Origin: Bradyrhizobium diazoefficiens
Lineage (GTDB): Bacteria > Pseudomonadota > Alphaproteobacteria > Rhizobiales > Xanthobacteraceae
Assembly (NCBI RefSeq): GCF_016616885.1
Contig: NZ_CP067102.1
Location: 1,888,501 to 1,952,500 of the forward strand
Direction: 5' to 3'
DNA length: 64,000 bases
Shown: one piece after another, positions 47,944 through 58,329 of the stretch
Numbering within the stretch: position 1 is the stretch's first letter
How the letters are laid out: every line of letters begins with the position of its first letter
Notes under the pieces: model-generated
What the model was told of the DNA's origin: nothing
What the model saw: only the letters and a program-made list of their open reading frames with translations
Database searches by the model: none
Program-made: the position numbers and the translations under genes

Positions 47944-49140
47944 TTGAACCGCGATAATCTCACCCATGCCGTGCGGGAACGACTGAAGCGGCTTCCGGCA
48001 CCGCATGCCGCGCATTATGGCGTGGTTCCACTTCCCCCACCTGAGGACGGTGTTGCCGTGGGGCCGGTCCTCGCACGGGTCAGGGCGGCGGATGCAGCCC
48101 TCGTGCGAATCGAGACGCTCGCCGCCGAACTGAGGGATCCATATCTGATCAGCCGCATACTGCCGCGGCGGGAAGCTGTCAGCAGCTCCGCGATCGAGGG
48201 GACCAACAGCACCCTCGACGAACTACTGTCCGGTGAAGAAAGCGAAGATTCCCAGCAGAGCGCAGCGGCGGTCCAGGTACGTGATTACGCGCTCGCGCTC
48301 GATGACTTCCTGCCTCAGGCCAAGAAAGAGAAACTGGAAATCTTCACGAGCGGCTTGGTGCAGGATCTGCATCGTGCAGTCATGCGCGGCGACGCCGAAA
48401 ACAAGGACAAGCCCGGCGAGCTTCGCCAGGTTGTCGTCTGGATCGGCGGCAGAGGCGATATTGCTTACTCAAGCTACAATCCCACGCCACCGTCCGACAT
48501 TGCCGCGTGTCTTGAGGACACGATGAAGTACATGCGCTGTGAGGGCATGCAGGCTATATACCAGAGCTCCATCGTGCGAATGGCGGTTGCGCACGCGCAT
48601 TTCGAGGCGGTCCACCCGTTTCGTGATGGCAATGGCCGCGTCGGCCGTCTGCTTCTACCGTTGATGATGGCCGCGGAAGGCATGATGCCGATTTACCTGT
48701 CGCCATATATCGAAGCACACAAAAACGCCTACTACGAATCCCTAAAGGCAGCGCAGCAGCGCCTGGAATGGCATGAAGCGGTCGGTTTCATGGCGGATGC
48801 GATTGTTGGAACCACCGATGAGCTTCTGAAAACCCGCGATGCATTGTCCGCACTTGGCAATCTGTGGCGGGAGCGGCGGAAGTTTCGTCAAGGCTCGGCC
48901 AGCCTGCGCGCGCTCGATCTTCTGCCGCATTATCCGGTGCTGACGGTCAAGCGCCTCGCATCGCTTCTCGACATTACCGTGCCTGCAGCGTCGCAGGCGG
49001 TGGAGCAGCTGGTCGAGAATAAAATCCTGAACGAGCGTACCGGCTATGCGCGCAACCGTGTCTTTGCCGCGCCTGATGCCCTGTCGATCATCAACCGCCC
49101 CTTCGGCGAGGATCCGATTCTTCCCGGTGCAGGCACCTGA
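47944..49140 (+). CDS. Fic-family AMPylase with N-terminal inhibitory helix
   Basis: A 398-residue Fic protein. The active-site loop is HPFRDGNGRVGR (matching HPFx[D/E]GNGRxxR), with the catalytic His. An N-terminal SSAIEGT matches the [S/T]xxxE[G/N] inhibitory motif, so this is a self-inhibited class II Fic. The C-terminal part (about residues 300-390) is a winged helix (LTVKRLASLLDITVPAASQAVEQLVENKIL). Fic proteins transfer AMP or related groups to protein targets and act in toxin-antitoxin and stress roles. The start is TTG 47944 behind AAAGG; no in-frame ATG would keep the conserved N-terminus. It appears intact beside the hipBA relic. Confidence 0.9.
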   Translation: MNRDNLTHAVRERLKRLPAPHAAHYGVVPLPPPEDGVAVGPVLARVRAADAALVRIETLAAELRDPYLISRILPRREAVSSSAIEGTNSTLDELLSGEESEDSQQSAAAVQVRDYALALDDFLPQAKKEKLEIFTSGLVQDLHRAVMRGDAENKDKPGELRQVVVWIGGRGDIAYSSYNPTPPSDIAACLEDTMKYMRCEGMQAIYQSSIVRMAVAHAHFEAVHPFRDGNGRVGRLLLPLMMAAEGMMPIYLSPYIEAHKNAYYESLKAAQQRLEWHEAVGFMADAIVGTTDELLKTRDALSALGNLWRERRKFRQGSASLRALDLLPHYPVLTVKRLASLLDITVPAASQAVEQLVENKILNERTGYARNRVFAAPDALSIINRPFGEDPILPGAGT

Positions 49141-49798
49141 TGACTTTTCTCGAGGAGGCGCAGAGATTGACCTTGTTCGATCCTGCCTTGAGGACGTATG
49201 CGGAGTACCTCGGCACGCTTCCTGCCGCTGTTGGAGGAGTGGGCGGCCACGCAAGACTATGAACCGATCGACGGGCTAAACTTGGCCGAGGGATTTGCGC
49301 GATTCGGATCCGAGGCCGCCTTGTCGGCGATCAGGTGCTTGGTTCGAACGATATCGATCTTCTAGATTCTGACACGGCAGCACATGGCATGCACTGACGA
49401 CGTTACTGAAAGACAGCATCTTCTGCCACTTCCATTTCTCGAGAGAGTGGTCGCCTGATGTTCCTACAAGGGGAGCATCCGGAGCCGTCTTTATGATCGC
49501 CGCCACGGCACGCAAACCGCGCTCGATGTAAGGCGAAATCCACACGGGCGCCACAGCCAGGGAGCGGTTATGGTTCTTTAGAAACGCTGGCGGGCCGGTT
49601 CGAACTCGGCTGACCGGAAGGGCAGACTTGAAGCAGCAATTGTTTGAAGTAGTGATAAATCTAATGTGCAACCAAAAAGTGGGATAGATCTCCCGTCGTT
49701 CGTGGCGCCACAAAGCAGTCTATCTTGATCGGAAGGCCCGCCATGGCCTCCTGTCCTTGGTCCTAGGACAAAGGACGGAAGCGAATTTACATGAAAAG
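49141..49798. other. Intergenic region, no supported gene
   Basis: Between the Fic gene and the IS66 relic. A plus-strand reading near 49205-49350 (LPLLEEWAATQDYEPIDGLN, then LAEGFARFGSEAALSA) looks protein-like but is short, lacks a start and matches no family I recognise. Confidence 0.35.
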
Positions 49799-50203
49799 TC
49801 AGGATCTTATTATATTGCTGAAGCTCGTGAGCCTTGAGCAGGCCAAAAATGAGGGCGATGCGCATCCTGGCGAGGCTGAACGCCTTGGCCAGGTCGTGTC
49901 CCCGGGAGAGCTTGGCGAGTTGCTCGCGCATATAGACCTGAAGGTCCTCGACCAGAGGCAGCTCAGCGTCCGCCGCACTTGGAGACGCTCCTCGGCGCTT
50001 TTTCCGTTGATGGAGCGCTCGATCTCGAACAACGCATCGATCCGGCGCACGACCTCGATCGCGATCGGAGAGAGCGGGATTTCCCTTTTGCTGGCGGCCT
50101 TGCGCCGGGCATTCTCTTCGATGTCAGCCATGACGAAGAACGGGCGCCGCCACATCCACGCCAGCGCCATCAGACCGTTCCCGATGCGGTCACCTGAACA
50201 CAC
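49799..50203 (-). pseudogene. IS66-family transposase (TnpC) internal relic
   Basis: The minus strand reads RRPFFVMADIEENARRKAAS, then IPLSPIAIEVVRRIDALFEI and ERSINGKSAEERLQVRR, the central part of IS66 TnpC (FFVLADI...SPIALEAVRRIDALFEIER.INGLS.EERL..R). After that the frame shifts, and MREQLAKLSRGHDLAKAF continues in another frame. It is not the same segment as the relic at 1.6-1.8 kb, so they could come from one element type. Confidence 0.85.
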
Positions 50204-50303
50204 TCAACCGATACGACACGCAAGCTTAATGTCGTGGCGCAACACCTGGCCTGCACGAGAAGGCACGCAGCTCGTTGTTGGAGGCAAATGAACAGCTGAA
50301 AAA

Positions 50304-50330
50304 AGAGCCCCGGCCTGGGGCCGGGGCTCT
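50304..50330 (-). terminator. Rho-independent terminator of the porin gene
   Basis: A 12-bp perfect stem (AGAGCCCCGGCC / GGCCGGGGCTCT) with a 3-nt loop, followed on the minus strand by a run of T. It lies 28 bp after the porin stop. Confidence 0.9.
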
Positions 50331-50357
50331 CGATCCGCCGCTGTAACGCGATGGAAA

Positions 50358-51101
50358 TCAGTATTTAAGAACGACCGGGCCCCAGAACTTGTAGTTGAGC
50401 CGCGCGGTCAGCAGGTCGAAATCCTGCCCGATGCGATCGCTAGCGACCGCACCCGCGGGGGTGTTGAAGTTCACGTTCGCGTCTTGCCGGAATATATGGT
50501 CGTACTCGACGCCGACCGACCAATTCGGCGCGAAGCCGAGTTCGATGCCCGCCCCGACCACGCCGCCCCAGCGGGTATTGTCGGTGCTCGCCAGCGGCGC
50601 GCCGGCGAGGGTGTTGATCTGATAGGTATTGCCGGTCACCGCGGCACCGCCCTTGGCGTAGAGCAATACGTTGTTGATGGCATAGCCGACCTGGCCTGTA
50701 AGCAGGCCGAACGACCCGGTCTTGGTCTGATTGATGTCGCCCGGGAAGGCGGCGCTGACATTGGAGCCGTTGAAATCGGCCCAGTTGCCTTGGCCTTCGA
50801 CACCGAAAACGACCTGGCCCATCTGCCAGCGATAGCCAAACTGGCCACCGACGGTTCCGCCGCTCGCGTCATGAGAGCCTTCGGGCGTGACGCCTCCAAA
50901 ATCCCAGGAGCTATGGGTCGAACCCCAGCCGCCATTGGCACCGAGATAGAAGCCGCTCCAGTCATAGATTGCGGCCGCGACCGGTGCTGGCGGCGGCGGT
51001 GCCTTGGTGTAGATGGGCTGCTGAGCGAGATCGGCGGCGAATACGGGCGCTACCCCGATCAACGCGACGATGCTGGCAGTCACAAGCAACAACTTCTTCA
51101 T
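50358..51101 (-). CDS. Outer-membrane beta-barrel protein (Omp25/Omp31 family)
   Basis: A 247-residue porin-like protein. It begins with a signal peptide (MKKLLLVTASIVALIG... cut after VFAA), then a Pro-rich linker and the family marker YDWSGFYLGANGGWG. Alternating aromatic/Gly strands follow, including GGQFGYRW, GVEGQGNW, VGAGIELGFAPNWSVGVEYD and the C-terminal LTARLNYKFW. It should form an 8-stranded barrel in the outer membrane, like the abundant Omp25/31 proteins of Rhizobiales. AAGGAG before the start and a strong terminator mark a complete single-gene unit. It is likely a normal envelope protein rather than a symbiosis factor. Confidence 0.92.
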   Translation of the reverse strand: MKKLLLVTASIVALIGVAPVFAADLAQQPIYTKAPPPPAPVAAAIYDWSGFYLGANGGWGSTHSSWDFGGVTPEGSHDASGGTVGGQFGYRWQMGQVVFGVEGQGNWADFNGSNVSAAFPGDINQTKTGSFGLLTGQVGYAINNVLLYAKGGAAVTGNTYQINTLAGAPLASTDNTRWGGVVGAGIELGFAPNWSVGVEYDHIFRQDANVNFNTPAGAVASDRIGQDFDLLTARLNYKFWGPVVLKY

Positions 51102-52011
51102 TTCGAATACGCTCCTTCACATGTCCCCTGCGCCACGCGCGTCTTAACAGTGCTGTCGCGAATTGCTGTAGCTGTCGCGCAACATTCTCGCTTTCAGAAG
51201 CGCTTGAATCTAACGCTGCGTCAGGTTGTGCGCTCGTCAATCATGATCAAACCGACACAACACGCAGTGGTCCATCGTGTATCGAACCCAACAGCGTACG
51301 CGTCAACTCCAATATGGAAGTGAAGTCGTCGTTGCACTCGAACCAGAGCGATCACGACAGGCGCGTGCACTGATGCAGCGACGATCGTAGAGAAACGAGC
51401 GAGCGCTACCATGTCGTTCCATTTCCTCTGATCGTCACGACCCGGAAACCGGAAACAGCCACTATCTGGTCCCTCATGACGGATCACGTCACGGTCCGTG
51501 ACTGGGCTGAAGGCTCAAACGATCAAGACCGGCACTGGCATCAAACGCGGCACGCACGCCGCTAACCTATCACAGACCGCTTCGAACATAGTTGCCGATA
51601 ATGGCGGGTTCTCAACACGACGCGTTTCGTTCGAGACAAACTGCGCGCGCGACGTCCACGCCGCTGCGCATCCACGATGAGCCGTTGCGATCGAGGGCGC
51701 AGCAGGTTTGGCCCACCTCTTGCTTCGATGGCGTTTAAAGGATTTGGCTCGACTTGATAGGAGGCGGTGAATGCCGGCCCGTTGGTGGATCTTACAAGGA
51801 GTCGCGCTTTGATACTGCGCCGTCCTGATGTGCGACCAATCTTGATGCGGCGAACGCAACGCAGGTGGTTCTGGTGCGAAGGAACGAGCCGATTTCATTT
51901 AGAACGAGGAGGCGACCTGCAAAACCGACTCGCGGCTATTAGGCCCATCCGAACCGCACCTGGTGCCCTTTCCCCCGAGCAGGCCGAACACAATCTCAAA
52001 AGCAAGAAGCA
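51102..52011. other. Divergent intergenic region between porin and cystathionine lyase
   Basis: About 900 bp containing both promoters. No NifA site or -24/-12 element was found, and the short frames have no recognisable product. Confidence 0.4.
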
Positions 52012-53259
52012 ATGAAGTACTTGGAGGACAGCAAGGACCTGGACATCGAGACCCGGCTTTCTCGTCTCGGCCGTGCGCCCGCCGAACATTCCGGGATGGT
52101 CAACATGCCCGTGTACCGGGGCTCCACAATTGTTTCGGAAACCCTGGAGGAATACGAATCGCGGAACAAAAGCGATCCGGCGGCCAACTACGGCCGCTTT
52201 GGCTCGCCTCTTTCCCGAGCACTCGAGCTGGCCGTTTGCGAACTGGAGGGCGGCTATCGCTCGCTGCTGTTTCCGTCGGGGCTTTCTGCCTGCACGCATT
52301 CGCTTCTCGGCGTTCTGCGCGCAGGCGATCACGTTCTGATCAGCGACGGCGTCTATACACCTCTCAGGACATTTGCAGACGAGGTTCTCTCAAGACTTCA
52401 GATCACGGTGCAATACTTCTCTCCAACGCGGCCTGCAGAGCTTGCAGCGAAAATCACCCACAATACCCGGGCCATCTATCTGGAATCACCTTCGTCCCTC
52501 ACGTTTGAGGTGCAAAACGTCCCTGCGCTTGCTGCCATCGCCCGTCGCTCCGATGCGCTACTGGTCATGGATAATACATGGGCAACGCCTCTGTATTTCA
52601 AGCCTTTTGCGCACGGCGTCGACATCTCGATCCAAGCGGCGACCAAATATATCGTCGGCCATTCAGACGCCCTGCTTGGTATTGCCACTGCGAACGAATC
52701 GGCGTGGCCGGCGCTGCGGTCGAGTGCCCATGACTTCGGAGAGATCGCTGGACCGGATGACATCTATTTGGCCCTTCGGGGACTACGTACCCTGGCCGTC
52801 CGTATGAGGCGTCATTGGGACAATGGCCTCGAGCTGGCCCAAAGCCTTCAGTCGCATCCAGCTGTCGATAACATTTTGCACCCGGCGTGTCCGAGCGACC
52901 CTGGCCATGCGCTTTGGAAGCGAGACTTTTCGGGGGCGAGCGGCCTTTTTGGCCTTGCGCTGAAGCCGATGTCGCAACCGCAGCTTTCGACCTTCTTCAA
53001 TCGGCTGCGGCTTTTTGGCATCGGCTGGTCGTGGGGCGGATATGAAAGCCTCGTGATGCATGTCGACCCACTGAAGCGCGCGGAAACATCGCTTGCTCTC
53101 GCTGGGCCGCTAATACGGGTTCACGCGGGCTTGGAGGACGCGAGCGACCTGATCGCGGATATGTATCAGGCGCTCGATGCGGCTTGGGAGACAAGAAGCA
53201 GTCGTGTTGATCCGGACAACGATGATGCGCTCGTCGCTGAGCTCCCCAAACGAGCTTAA
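52012..53259 (+). CDS. metC: Cystathionine beta-lyase (Cys/Met-metabolism PLP enzyme)
   Basis: A 415-residue fold-type I PLP enzyme of the Cys/Met family. Marks are NYGRFGSPLSRALE near the substrate entrance, LLFPSGLSA for phosphate binding, VMDNTWATPLYFKP with the cofactor Asp, and the PLP lysine in AATKYIVGHSDALLG. The Trp in WSWGGYESL near the C-terminus is typical of cystathionine beta-lyase, which cleaves cystathionine to homocysteine, pyruvate and ammonia. Cystathionine gamma-lyase or gamma-synthase activity cannot be excluded. It is 229 bp ahead of dctA on the same strand. Rhizobitoxine acts on this enzyme class, which makes an extra copy in a symbiosis region of interest, though no rhizobitoxine genes are here. 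Confidence 0.85.
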   Translation: MKYLEDSKDLDIETRLSRLGRAPAEHSGMVNMPVYRGSTIVSETLEEYESRNKSDPAANYGRFGSPLSRALELAVCELEGGYRSLLFPSGLSACTHSLLGVLRAGDHVLISDGVYTPLRTFADEVLSRLQITVQYFSPTRPAELAAKITHNTRAIYLESPSSLTFEVQNVPALAAIARRSDALLVMDNTWATPLYFKPFAHGVDISIQAATKYIVGHSDALLGIATANESAWPALRSSAHDFGEIAGPDDIYLALRGLRTLAVRMRRHWDNGLELAQSLQSHPAVDNILHPACPSDPGHALWKRDFSGASGLFGLALKPMSQPQLSTFFNRLRLFGIGWSWGGYESLVMHVDPLKRAETSLALAGPLIRVHAGLEDASDLIADMYQALDAAWETRSSRVDPDNDDALVAELPKRA

Positions 53260-53487
53260 GCGCCGTCAACTTGAAGCCGAACCTTGGCTTGGCCAGGAAA
53301 GAAGTCGGCCGTGAACGAGTAGTGAAGGGAACGCCATCGGCGCGTTTTGACGAAGAGCGAGAGACCGCTCGTCATCGAGATGTTCTGGCCCACGATTCGT
53401 GGGGTCAGAAGTTCGCTCGCGGGATGGTGTCGGAGCAACTCCGGTACCTCATCGAGCGGGACCGCCGCCAAACCTGGGAGGAGCGTT

Positions 53488-54918
53488 ATGACAACCATTG
53501 CAGCTGCGCCAACCGCGCGGGCGTCTCGGTCATGGTATAAGGTCCTCTACGTCCAGGTGTTGTTCGCAATCCTCCTCGGCATCATCGTCGGCTGGGGCTG
53601 GCCGTCGCTTGCCACCTCTGACTGGATGAGGGCGCTCGGCGACGGCTTCATCAAGCTCATCAAGATGGTGATCGCGCCGATCATCTTCTGCACCGTGGTC
53701 TCCGGCATCGCTCATATTCAGGATGCGAAGAAGGTCGGCCGGGTCGGGATCAAGGCGCTGGTCTATTTCGAGATCGTCTCCACCCTCGCGCTCGTGATTG
53801 GTCTCGTCATGGGCAATCTGTTCCAGATCGGTCGCGGCCTTGCCGCCAAGCCCGATGCGGCCGCAGTCGCCAACTATGTCGAGCAGGCGAAAGCGACCAG
53901 GTTCGTTGATTTTGTTCTGAGCATCATTCCAGACAGCGTGGTCGGCGCGCTCGCGCGCGGTGACATCCTGCAGGTGCTGCTGTTTGCGATTCTGCTCGGC
54001 TTTTCACTGATGGCGCTCGGAGAGCGCGGCGCGAGGCTGCGGAGCACGATCGACGACGCTGCGCAGGCCGTGTTCGGCGTGATCGCCATCATTATGAAGG
54101 CCGCGCCGATCGGAGCGTTCGCCGCCATGGCATTTACAATCGGCAAGTTCGGACCTTCGGCGCTGGCCAATCTGATCGGATTGATCGCACTGTTCTACGC
54201 GACCGCCGCGCTATTCGTGATCGTGGTTCTCGGGCTGATCGCGCGGTTCGTCGGCTTCTCCATCTTCAAGTTCATCGCCTATATCAAAGACGAGCTCCTG
54301 GTTGTGCTCGGCACATCTTCATCAGAGAGTGCGCTGCCGCAGTTGATGGAGAAGCTCGAGCGGCTGGGATGCTCGAAGTCCGTGGTCGGCCTCGTGGTGC
54401 CGACCGGCTATTCCTTTAATCTCGACGGCACCAACATCTATATGACGCTCGCGACATTGTTCATCGCGCGGGCCCTTGGGCTCGACCTTGCTTTCGACCA
54501 ACAACTCACGATCTTGATCGTGGCGATGCTGACCTCGAAAGGGGCGAGCGGCGTCAGCGGCGCCGGCTTCATCACGCTGGCAGCGACACTGTCCGCGGTC
54601 AACCCGGCTCTGGTGCCAGGGATGGCGATCGTGTTCTCGATCGACAAGTTCATGAGCGAGGTGCGCGCACTTACTAATATCATAGGCAATGGCGTTGCCG
54701 TTGTGTTCGTGTCCTGGTGGGAAGGCGAGCTCAACCGGACCACGCTGCATGCACGCCTTGAACGGCGGGTCGATCTGACCGATGTGGAAACGGCGATCGC
54801 CACTGCTGACGCCGTTCCTGCCTCGGAGGACACGCGCAATTCAGAAACTGCGCGCGCAAGAGGAGTAACTTGGACTGAACGTGCGCATTGCAAACGCGGA
54901 CGAACGCATTCGTCATGA
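53488..54918 (+). CDS. dctA: C4-dicarboxylate/proton symporter DctA
   Basis: A 476-residue inner-membrane transporter of the DAACS family that imports succinate, fumarate and malate, the carbon source of bacteroids. It shows [19 protein letters not shown], the re-entrant loop [17 protein letters not shown], the substrate/cation motif [15 protein letters not shown] and [16 protein letters not shown]. The start at 53488 follows GGGAGGAG and gives the normal N-terminus; the frame is open to 53347. The C-terminal ~35 residues are Arg/Thr-rich and unlike DctA tails, suggesting a late frameshift that added a tail. No dctBD pair is adjacent and no clear sigma-54 promoter was found upstream. Confidence 0.95.
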   Translation: MTTIAAAPTARASRSWYKVLYVQVLFAILLGIIVGWGWPSLATSDWMRALGDGFIKLIKMVIAPIIFCTVVSGIAHIQDAKKVGRVGIKALVYFEIVSTLALVIGLVMGNLFQIGRGLAAKPDAAAVANYVEQAKATRFVDFVLSIIPDSVVGALARGDILQVLLFAILLGFSLMALGERGARLRSTIDDAAQAVFGVIAIIMKAAPIGAFAAMAFTIGKFGPSALANLIGLIALFYATAALFVIVVLGLIARFVGFSIFKFIAYIKDELLVVLGTSSSESALPQLMEKLERLGCSKSVVGLVVPTGYSFNLDGTNIYMTLATLFIARALGLDLAFDQQLTILIVAMLTSKGASGVSGAGFITLAATLSAVNPALVPGMAIVFSIDKFMSEVRALTNIIGNGVAVVFVSWWEGELNRTTLHARLERRVDLTDVETAIATADAVPASEDTRNSETARARGVTWTERAHCKRGRTHSS

Positions 54919-55043
54919 TACTGTTCACCGCGACCAACGCCTGATGGAGTAGGCGAAGGTCGAGGTCGTGGCTGGTTCCGCGCATTGACGAAACGCGAAC
55001 GAGCATAGAAGGCGAACTACTGTTGAAACTACGGAATGATGCC

Positions 55044-56069
55044 TCAGGATTGCCCGAGCAACTCGGATTGGATCGTCGTCGCGGTGTAGAGCGAAGCATC
55101 TAGCGGCAAATTGCCAAATGCGAGCTGACAAAGCAGGTAATTTGCGCCTGCTTCCTCCAGCTGATGAAGCAGAACGTTTCGAACGGAGGTCGGCGTTCCG
55201 ACGATGCACAATTCGCTCTCGATTGCCGCATCGAATGTCAGCGGAAGGGGTTGTGGCAGCGGGATATCATTGAGCTCGTAAAGGAATTTGAAGCTCCGCA
55301 GCCATTGCTCGTATGCGGATCTGGCCAGCGAATAAGCGTCCGCCTCAGATCGACCGATCACGATCATGCGCACCAATCCAACAAATGGCCCACGATCGGG
55401 GGCGCTGGGGCTGCGTTCGCGATGGGTGTGGTAGGCATCGGTAATTTTGCGGACGCCGGCGGCGGGCCCAACGCAGGCTAGGTTTGCGCCATTGCCCCCG
55501 GCCCAGATGGCCGTCTCGGGTCGATTGGTGGTCACCCATATCGGGGGACATGGACGCTGATGCGTGGCTAGTGTCAGGGGGACCTCGTCCAACTGGAAAT
55601 GTCGACCCTGGTAGGACAAGGCTCCGCCCTCCATTGCCTTCAGGAGAATGTCGTTGGCTTCCTCATACCGGCTTGGCGCCACGTCCTCGGAAATTCCAAA
55701 ATAGCCGCGCTCGACCGGGAGAGCGCCCCGTCCGAGACCCAGCTCGAGCCTGCCGCCGCTCAACTGATCGAGCATGCAGATCTCCTCGAATGCGCGTAGC
55801 GGATGATAGAAATTAAGCAGCATGACCAACGGGCCGAGACGGAGGTGCCGCGTACGCTGCGCGACACTCGACAGGAAAAGACTCGGCGAAGGGCCTCTTC
55901 CATGAGGCGTGCAATGGTGCTCAGCCACGTGATACGCATAGAAGCCGAGGCGATCGTATGCCTCCGCCAAGATGAGGCGATCTTCGTATTGACGACCAAT
56001 ATCGCGGCCGTCGTCGTCCAGGTGATCGAAAATGCCGCATGTGAGTTTTGACGAAGGCGGGTGTGTCAT
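55044..56069 (-). CDS. Luciferase-like (LLM class) flavin-dependent oxidoreductase
   Basis: A 341-residue protein of the bacterial luciferase-like family. It shows FYAYHVAEHHCTPHGRGPSP near the N-terminus, then LRLGPLVMLLNFYHPLRAFEE and LDQLSGGRLELGLGRG, a classic LLM motif, then RYEEANDILLKAM. These enzymes use reduced FMN and O2 (or F420 in some lineages) on varied substrates. The layout resembles LuxA-like alkanal monooxygenase homologues found singly in rhizobia. It is distinct from the NtaA-type enzyme at the window start. The function is unknown. Confidence 0.88.
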   Translation of the reverse strand: MTHPPSSKLTCGIFDHLDDDGRDIGRQYEDRLILAEAYDRLGFYAYHVAEHHCTPHGRGPSPSLFLSSVAQRTRHLRLGPLVMLLNFYHPLRAFEEICMLDQLSGGRLELGLGRGALPVERGYFGISEDVAPSRYEEANDILLKAMEGGALSYQGRHFQLDEVPLTLATHQRPCPPIWVTTNRPETAIWAGGNGANLACVGPAAGVRKITDAYHTHRERSPSAPDRGPFVGLVRMIVIGRSEADAYSLARSAYEQWLRSFKFLYELNDIPLPQPLPLTFDAAIESELCIVGTPTSVRNVLLHQLEEAGANYLLCQLAFGNLPLDASLYTATTIQSELLGQS

Positions 56070-56365
56070 TAGAATAGCTCCTTGTTGAGGGGCGACTGCC
56101 TGCTCGTTTCCGGGGGATTAAAGGGTCGTATTTATTGTCGCCGCATCTCGCGGTCGTCGGGTCTGGACTTCGATCGGTGCCCATGCCACCGACCGCACGA
56201 GATCGCGGTCTGGCTTCGGTTCTGCAACATGCGCAGGGGGAGGCGCTTAATGCGCGGCGTCGTGGCCGGCAGCTGGAGGCGATCTCTGCTTGGCTCGAGC
56301 CGCTGTCGTGGTCTTCCCGGCCCATCTGCGGTACAGTGAGAAGAGCGGACATCGGCGCGCGCATC
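56070..56365. other. Intergenic region, no supported gene
   Basis: About 300 bp between the LLM gene start and the aminotransferase stop; short frames only. Confidence 0.4.
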
Positions 56366-57457
56366 TCATGTCGGGTTTTCTAAGATCGCGGCAACCGCTG
56401 CCAAGAACGAGTCCATCTGCTCCGTTGTGCCGATGCTGATGCGGATGCAGTGGTCGAGGCCGTTATCTGCAAAAACAGCAACGAGTATTCCGGCTCTCTC
56501 CAGCGCGGCATGCCACCACCTGCCGTCCCGTCCGTTCGGCACACGCGCCAGCAAGAAATTGGTATGGGAAGGCGCTACACAAAACCCGAATTGACGCAAT
56601 TCGGCCGCAACTCGTTCTCTCTCCTGCTTGATATGCCTATGGTTCTCTTCGTAGGCCGCGCGATGTGAGAGGATGCTGACGCCAACGGCATGCCCTATGA
56701 CATTCATGTTGAAGACGTTCTGGATGTTTCGCAGTCGTCCAATAACCTCTGGATGACCAAGGCCGAAGCCAACGCGAATGCCGGCGGCCGCATAGCTCTT
56801 CGACAAAGTTCTCAAGAGCAGGAGATTGGGGTAGCGGCGGACGAGCCTTAGACCGTTATCAGGTGCGAAGTCGACATAGGCTTCATCCAGCACGACTAAG
56901 CGCTCCGACTGTGCAACGAGGCGTTCGATCTCGGCGATAGGGACGAACGTCCCAGTCGGATTGTTGGGATTGGCTAACAAGATGAACTTGGCGTCCTTTG
57001 CCGGGCCGAACAGCAACTGGTCAATCGGGATCGAATGCGAATCGCTCCACGAAACTTCGAGAAATTTGGCGCTCTGCAACACAGCTAGCTTGCGATTGAA
57101 CGAAAACCCGGGAGACATCATTGCGACGCTGTCGCCGGGCCCAAGAAAGGCCCTGTAGATCAGGCCGAGAAGCTCCGACGATCCGTTGCCGGCGATCACA
57201 TGGTCCTTCGAGAGGCCGTAGGCACTGGCGGCAGCTTCCCTCAAACCGATGTTATCGTCTTCCGGATACAGATACTGACGCTCGAGCGCCGAGATCGCAC
57301 TTCGCCACACCATTGTTGGTAGTGGAAATGGATTCTCATTGGTGTTTAGCTTCACGTAACGCGCATCTGGCGCCCGCTGGCCGGGCGACTGGGCCTCTAG
57401 GTCTTTGGCCGGCTGCGCGAGAGAAGAGAGCACACTTTGCAGTTTTACATCGACCAT
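56366..57457 (-). CDS. hisC: Histidinol-phosphate aminotransferase homologue
   Basis: A 363-residue class I/II aminotransferase. It has KLNTNENPFPLP (HisC-type N-terminus), IAGNGSSELLGLIYRAFL, LLANPNNPTGTFVP, LDEAYVDFAP and the PLP lysine in LRTLSKSYAAAGIRVGFG. These match HisC, which interconverts histidinol phosphate and imidazole acetol phosphate. HisC homologues also act on aromatic amino acids or in secondary metabolism, and no other his genes are nearby, so the symbol is by similarity only. The start at 57457 follows GAGGGAACATAAT. The frame is open to 57583 without support. Confidence 0.85.
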   Translation of the reverse strand: MVDVKLQSVLSSLAQPAKDLEAQSPGQRAPDARYVKLNTNENPFPLPTMVWRSAISALERQYLYPEDDNIGLREAAASAYGLSKDHVIAGNGSSELLGLIYRAFLGPGDSVAMMSPGFSFNRKLAVLQSAKFLEVSWSDSHSIPIDQLLFGPAKDAKFILLANPNNPTGTFVPIAEIERLVAQSERLVVLDEAYVDFAPDNGLRLVRRYPNLLLLRTLSKSYAAAGIRVGFGLGHPEVIGRLRNIQNVFNMNVIGHAVGVSILSHRAAYEENHRHIKQERERVAAELRQFGFCVAPSHTNFLLARVPNGRDGRWWHAALERAGILVAVFADNGLDHCIRISIGTTEQMDSFLAAVAAILENPT

Positions 57458-58329
57458 ATTATGTTCCCTCTTGATGCGCAGACGGCAGTCGCCACTGAGA
57501 GTGTCCTGAGGCGGTCTAACGAGAAGCCCGTTTCGCACACCTGGCGTGGCGGCCGCCTGGGACGTTGGCGATGCACGAGCCAAATAGCGGCGCTTGAAGT
57601 GCTGCGCCTCGCAAGAACGACCTGGTTGTTGGTGCGCGACGTTGCGAGCGCTCTGTCAATCCCAGCCTCGACAGCTTGTAGCGGTGTGGGGTCGCTAAAC
57701 CAGCCCTTGCAGGCCCAGCGCGATCGACTCGCAAGCCTTGATGTGAAAGTCGGTACATACGTGGCAGCGTCATGCGATGCTCCCCGGCGAGGCACTGACC
57801 TACGCCGGTGTTTCTGAAGGCCGTGGCGGCCTGTTTGCCGAACCTACAATTTGACGCTACGTGCGAATCAAGTCCTGTCGACGTGCTCCTCGTACGAATT
57901 CGCGCAAGTGTGTGGCGGAAGGCTCGTCGGGCCCGTGTTGGAATTCTGCCCTTTTGTCAGAAAGCAAACACAGCCGATGTCCTGAGTCCGCGTCCCTTCG
58001 CGAGACGACATCTGGCTGCGAATTCCGACGCTGTTGATCGCGGTGGCCCAGGTCCTGCAACGCGCTCAAAGATGGCGTTATGGGAACACGGTGTGTGTTT
58101 GTGCCTCGATCTTGGCGAAGAATGTGGGACATTCAGTCGGCCGGAGCCGACGACTGGCGCCCGTCGGCCTCACGCTTTCGAAGGTAATATCCCGAGCGAG
58201 GACGCAAGACGCTGGTTCCGGCCGCGGCCTCGCGCAATCCCGAGTGCCTTGCTGGAGCGCCGTTTCGAGCAGCCGGCTGGCCGATGGCCCTCTGCACACG
58301 TCCGTGAGCGATCCAGCTGCGACCCTGCG
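57458..58329. other. Long intergenic region 5' of nifA, distal part
   Basis: No supported gene. In the USDA110 B. diazoefficiens arrangement fixR precedes nifA; no intact fixR is found here. Confidence 0.4.

Noticed and set aside
53380..53400. TGGCCCACGATTCGTG as a sigma-54 promoter for dctA
   Set aside because: The -12 element has GT instead of the near-invariant GC.
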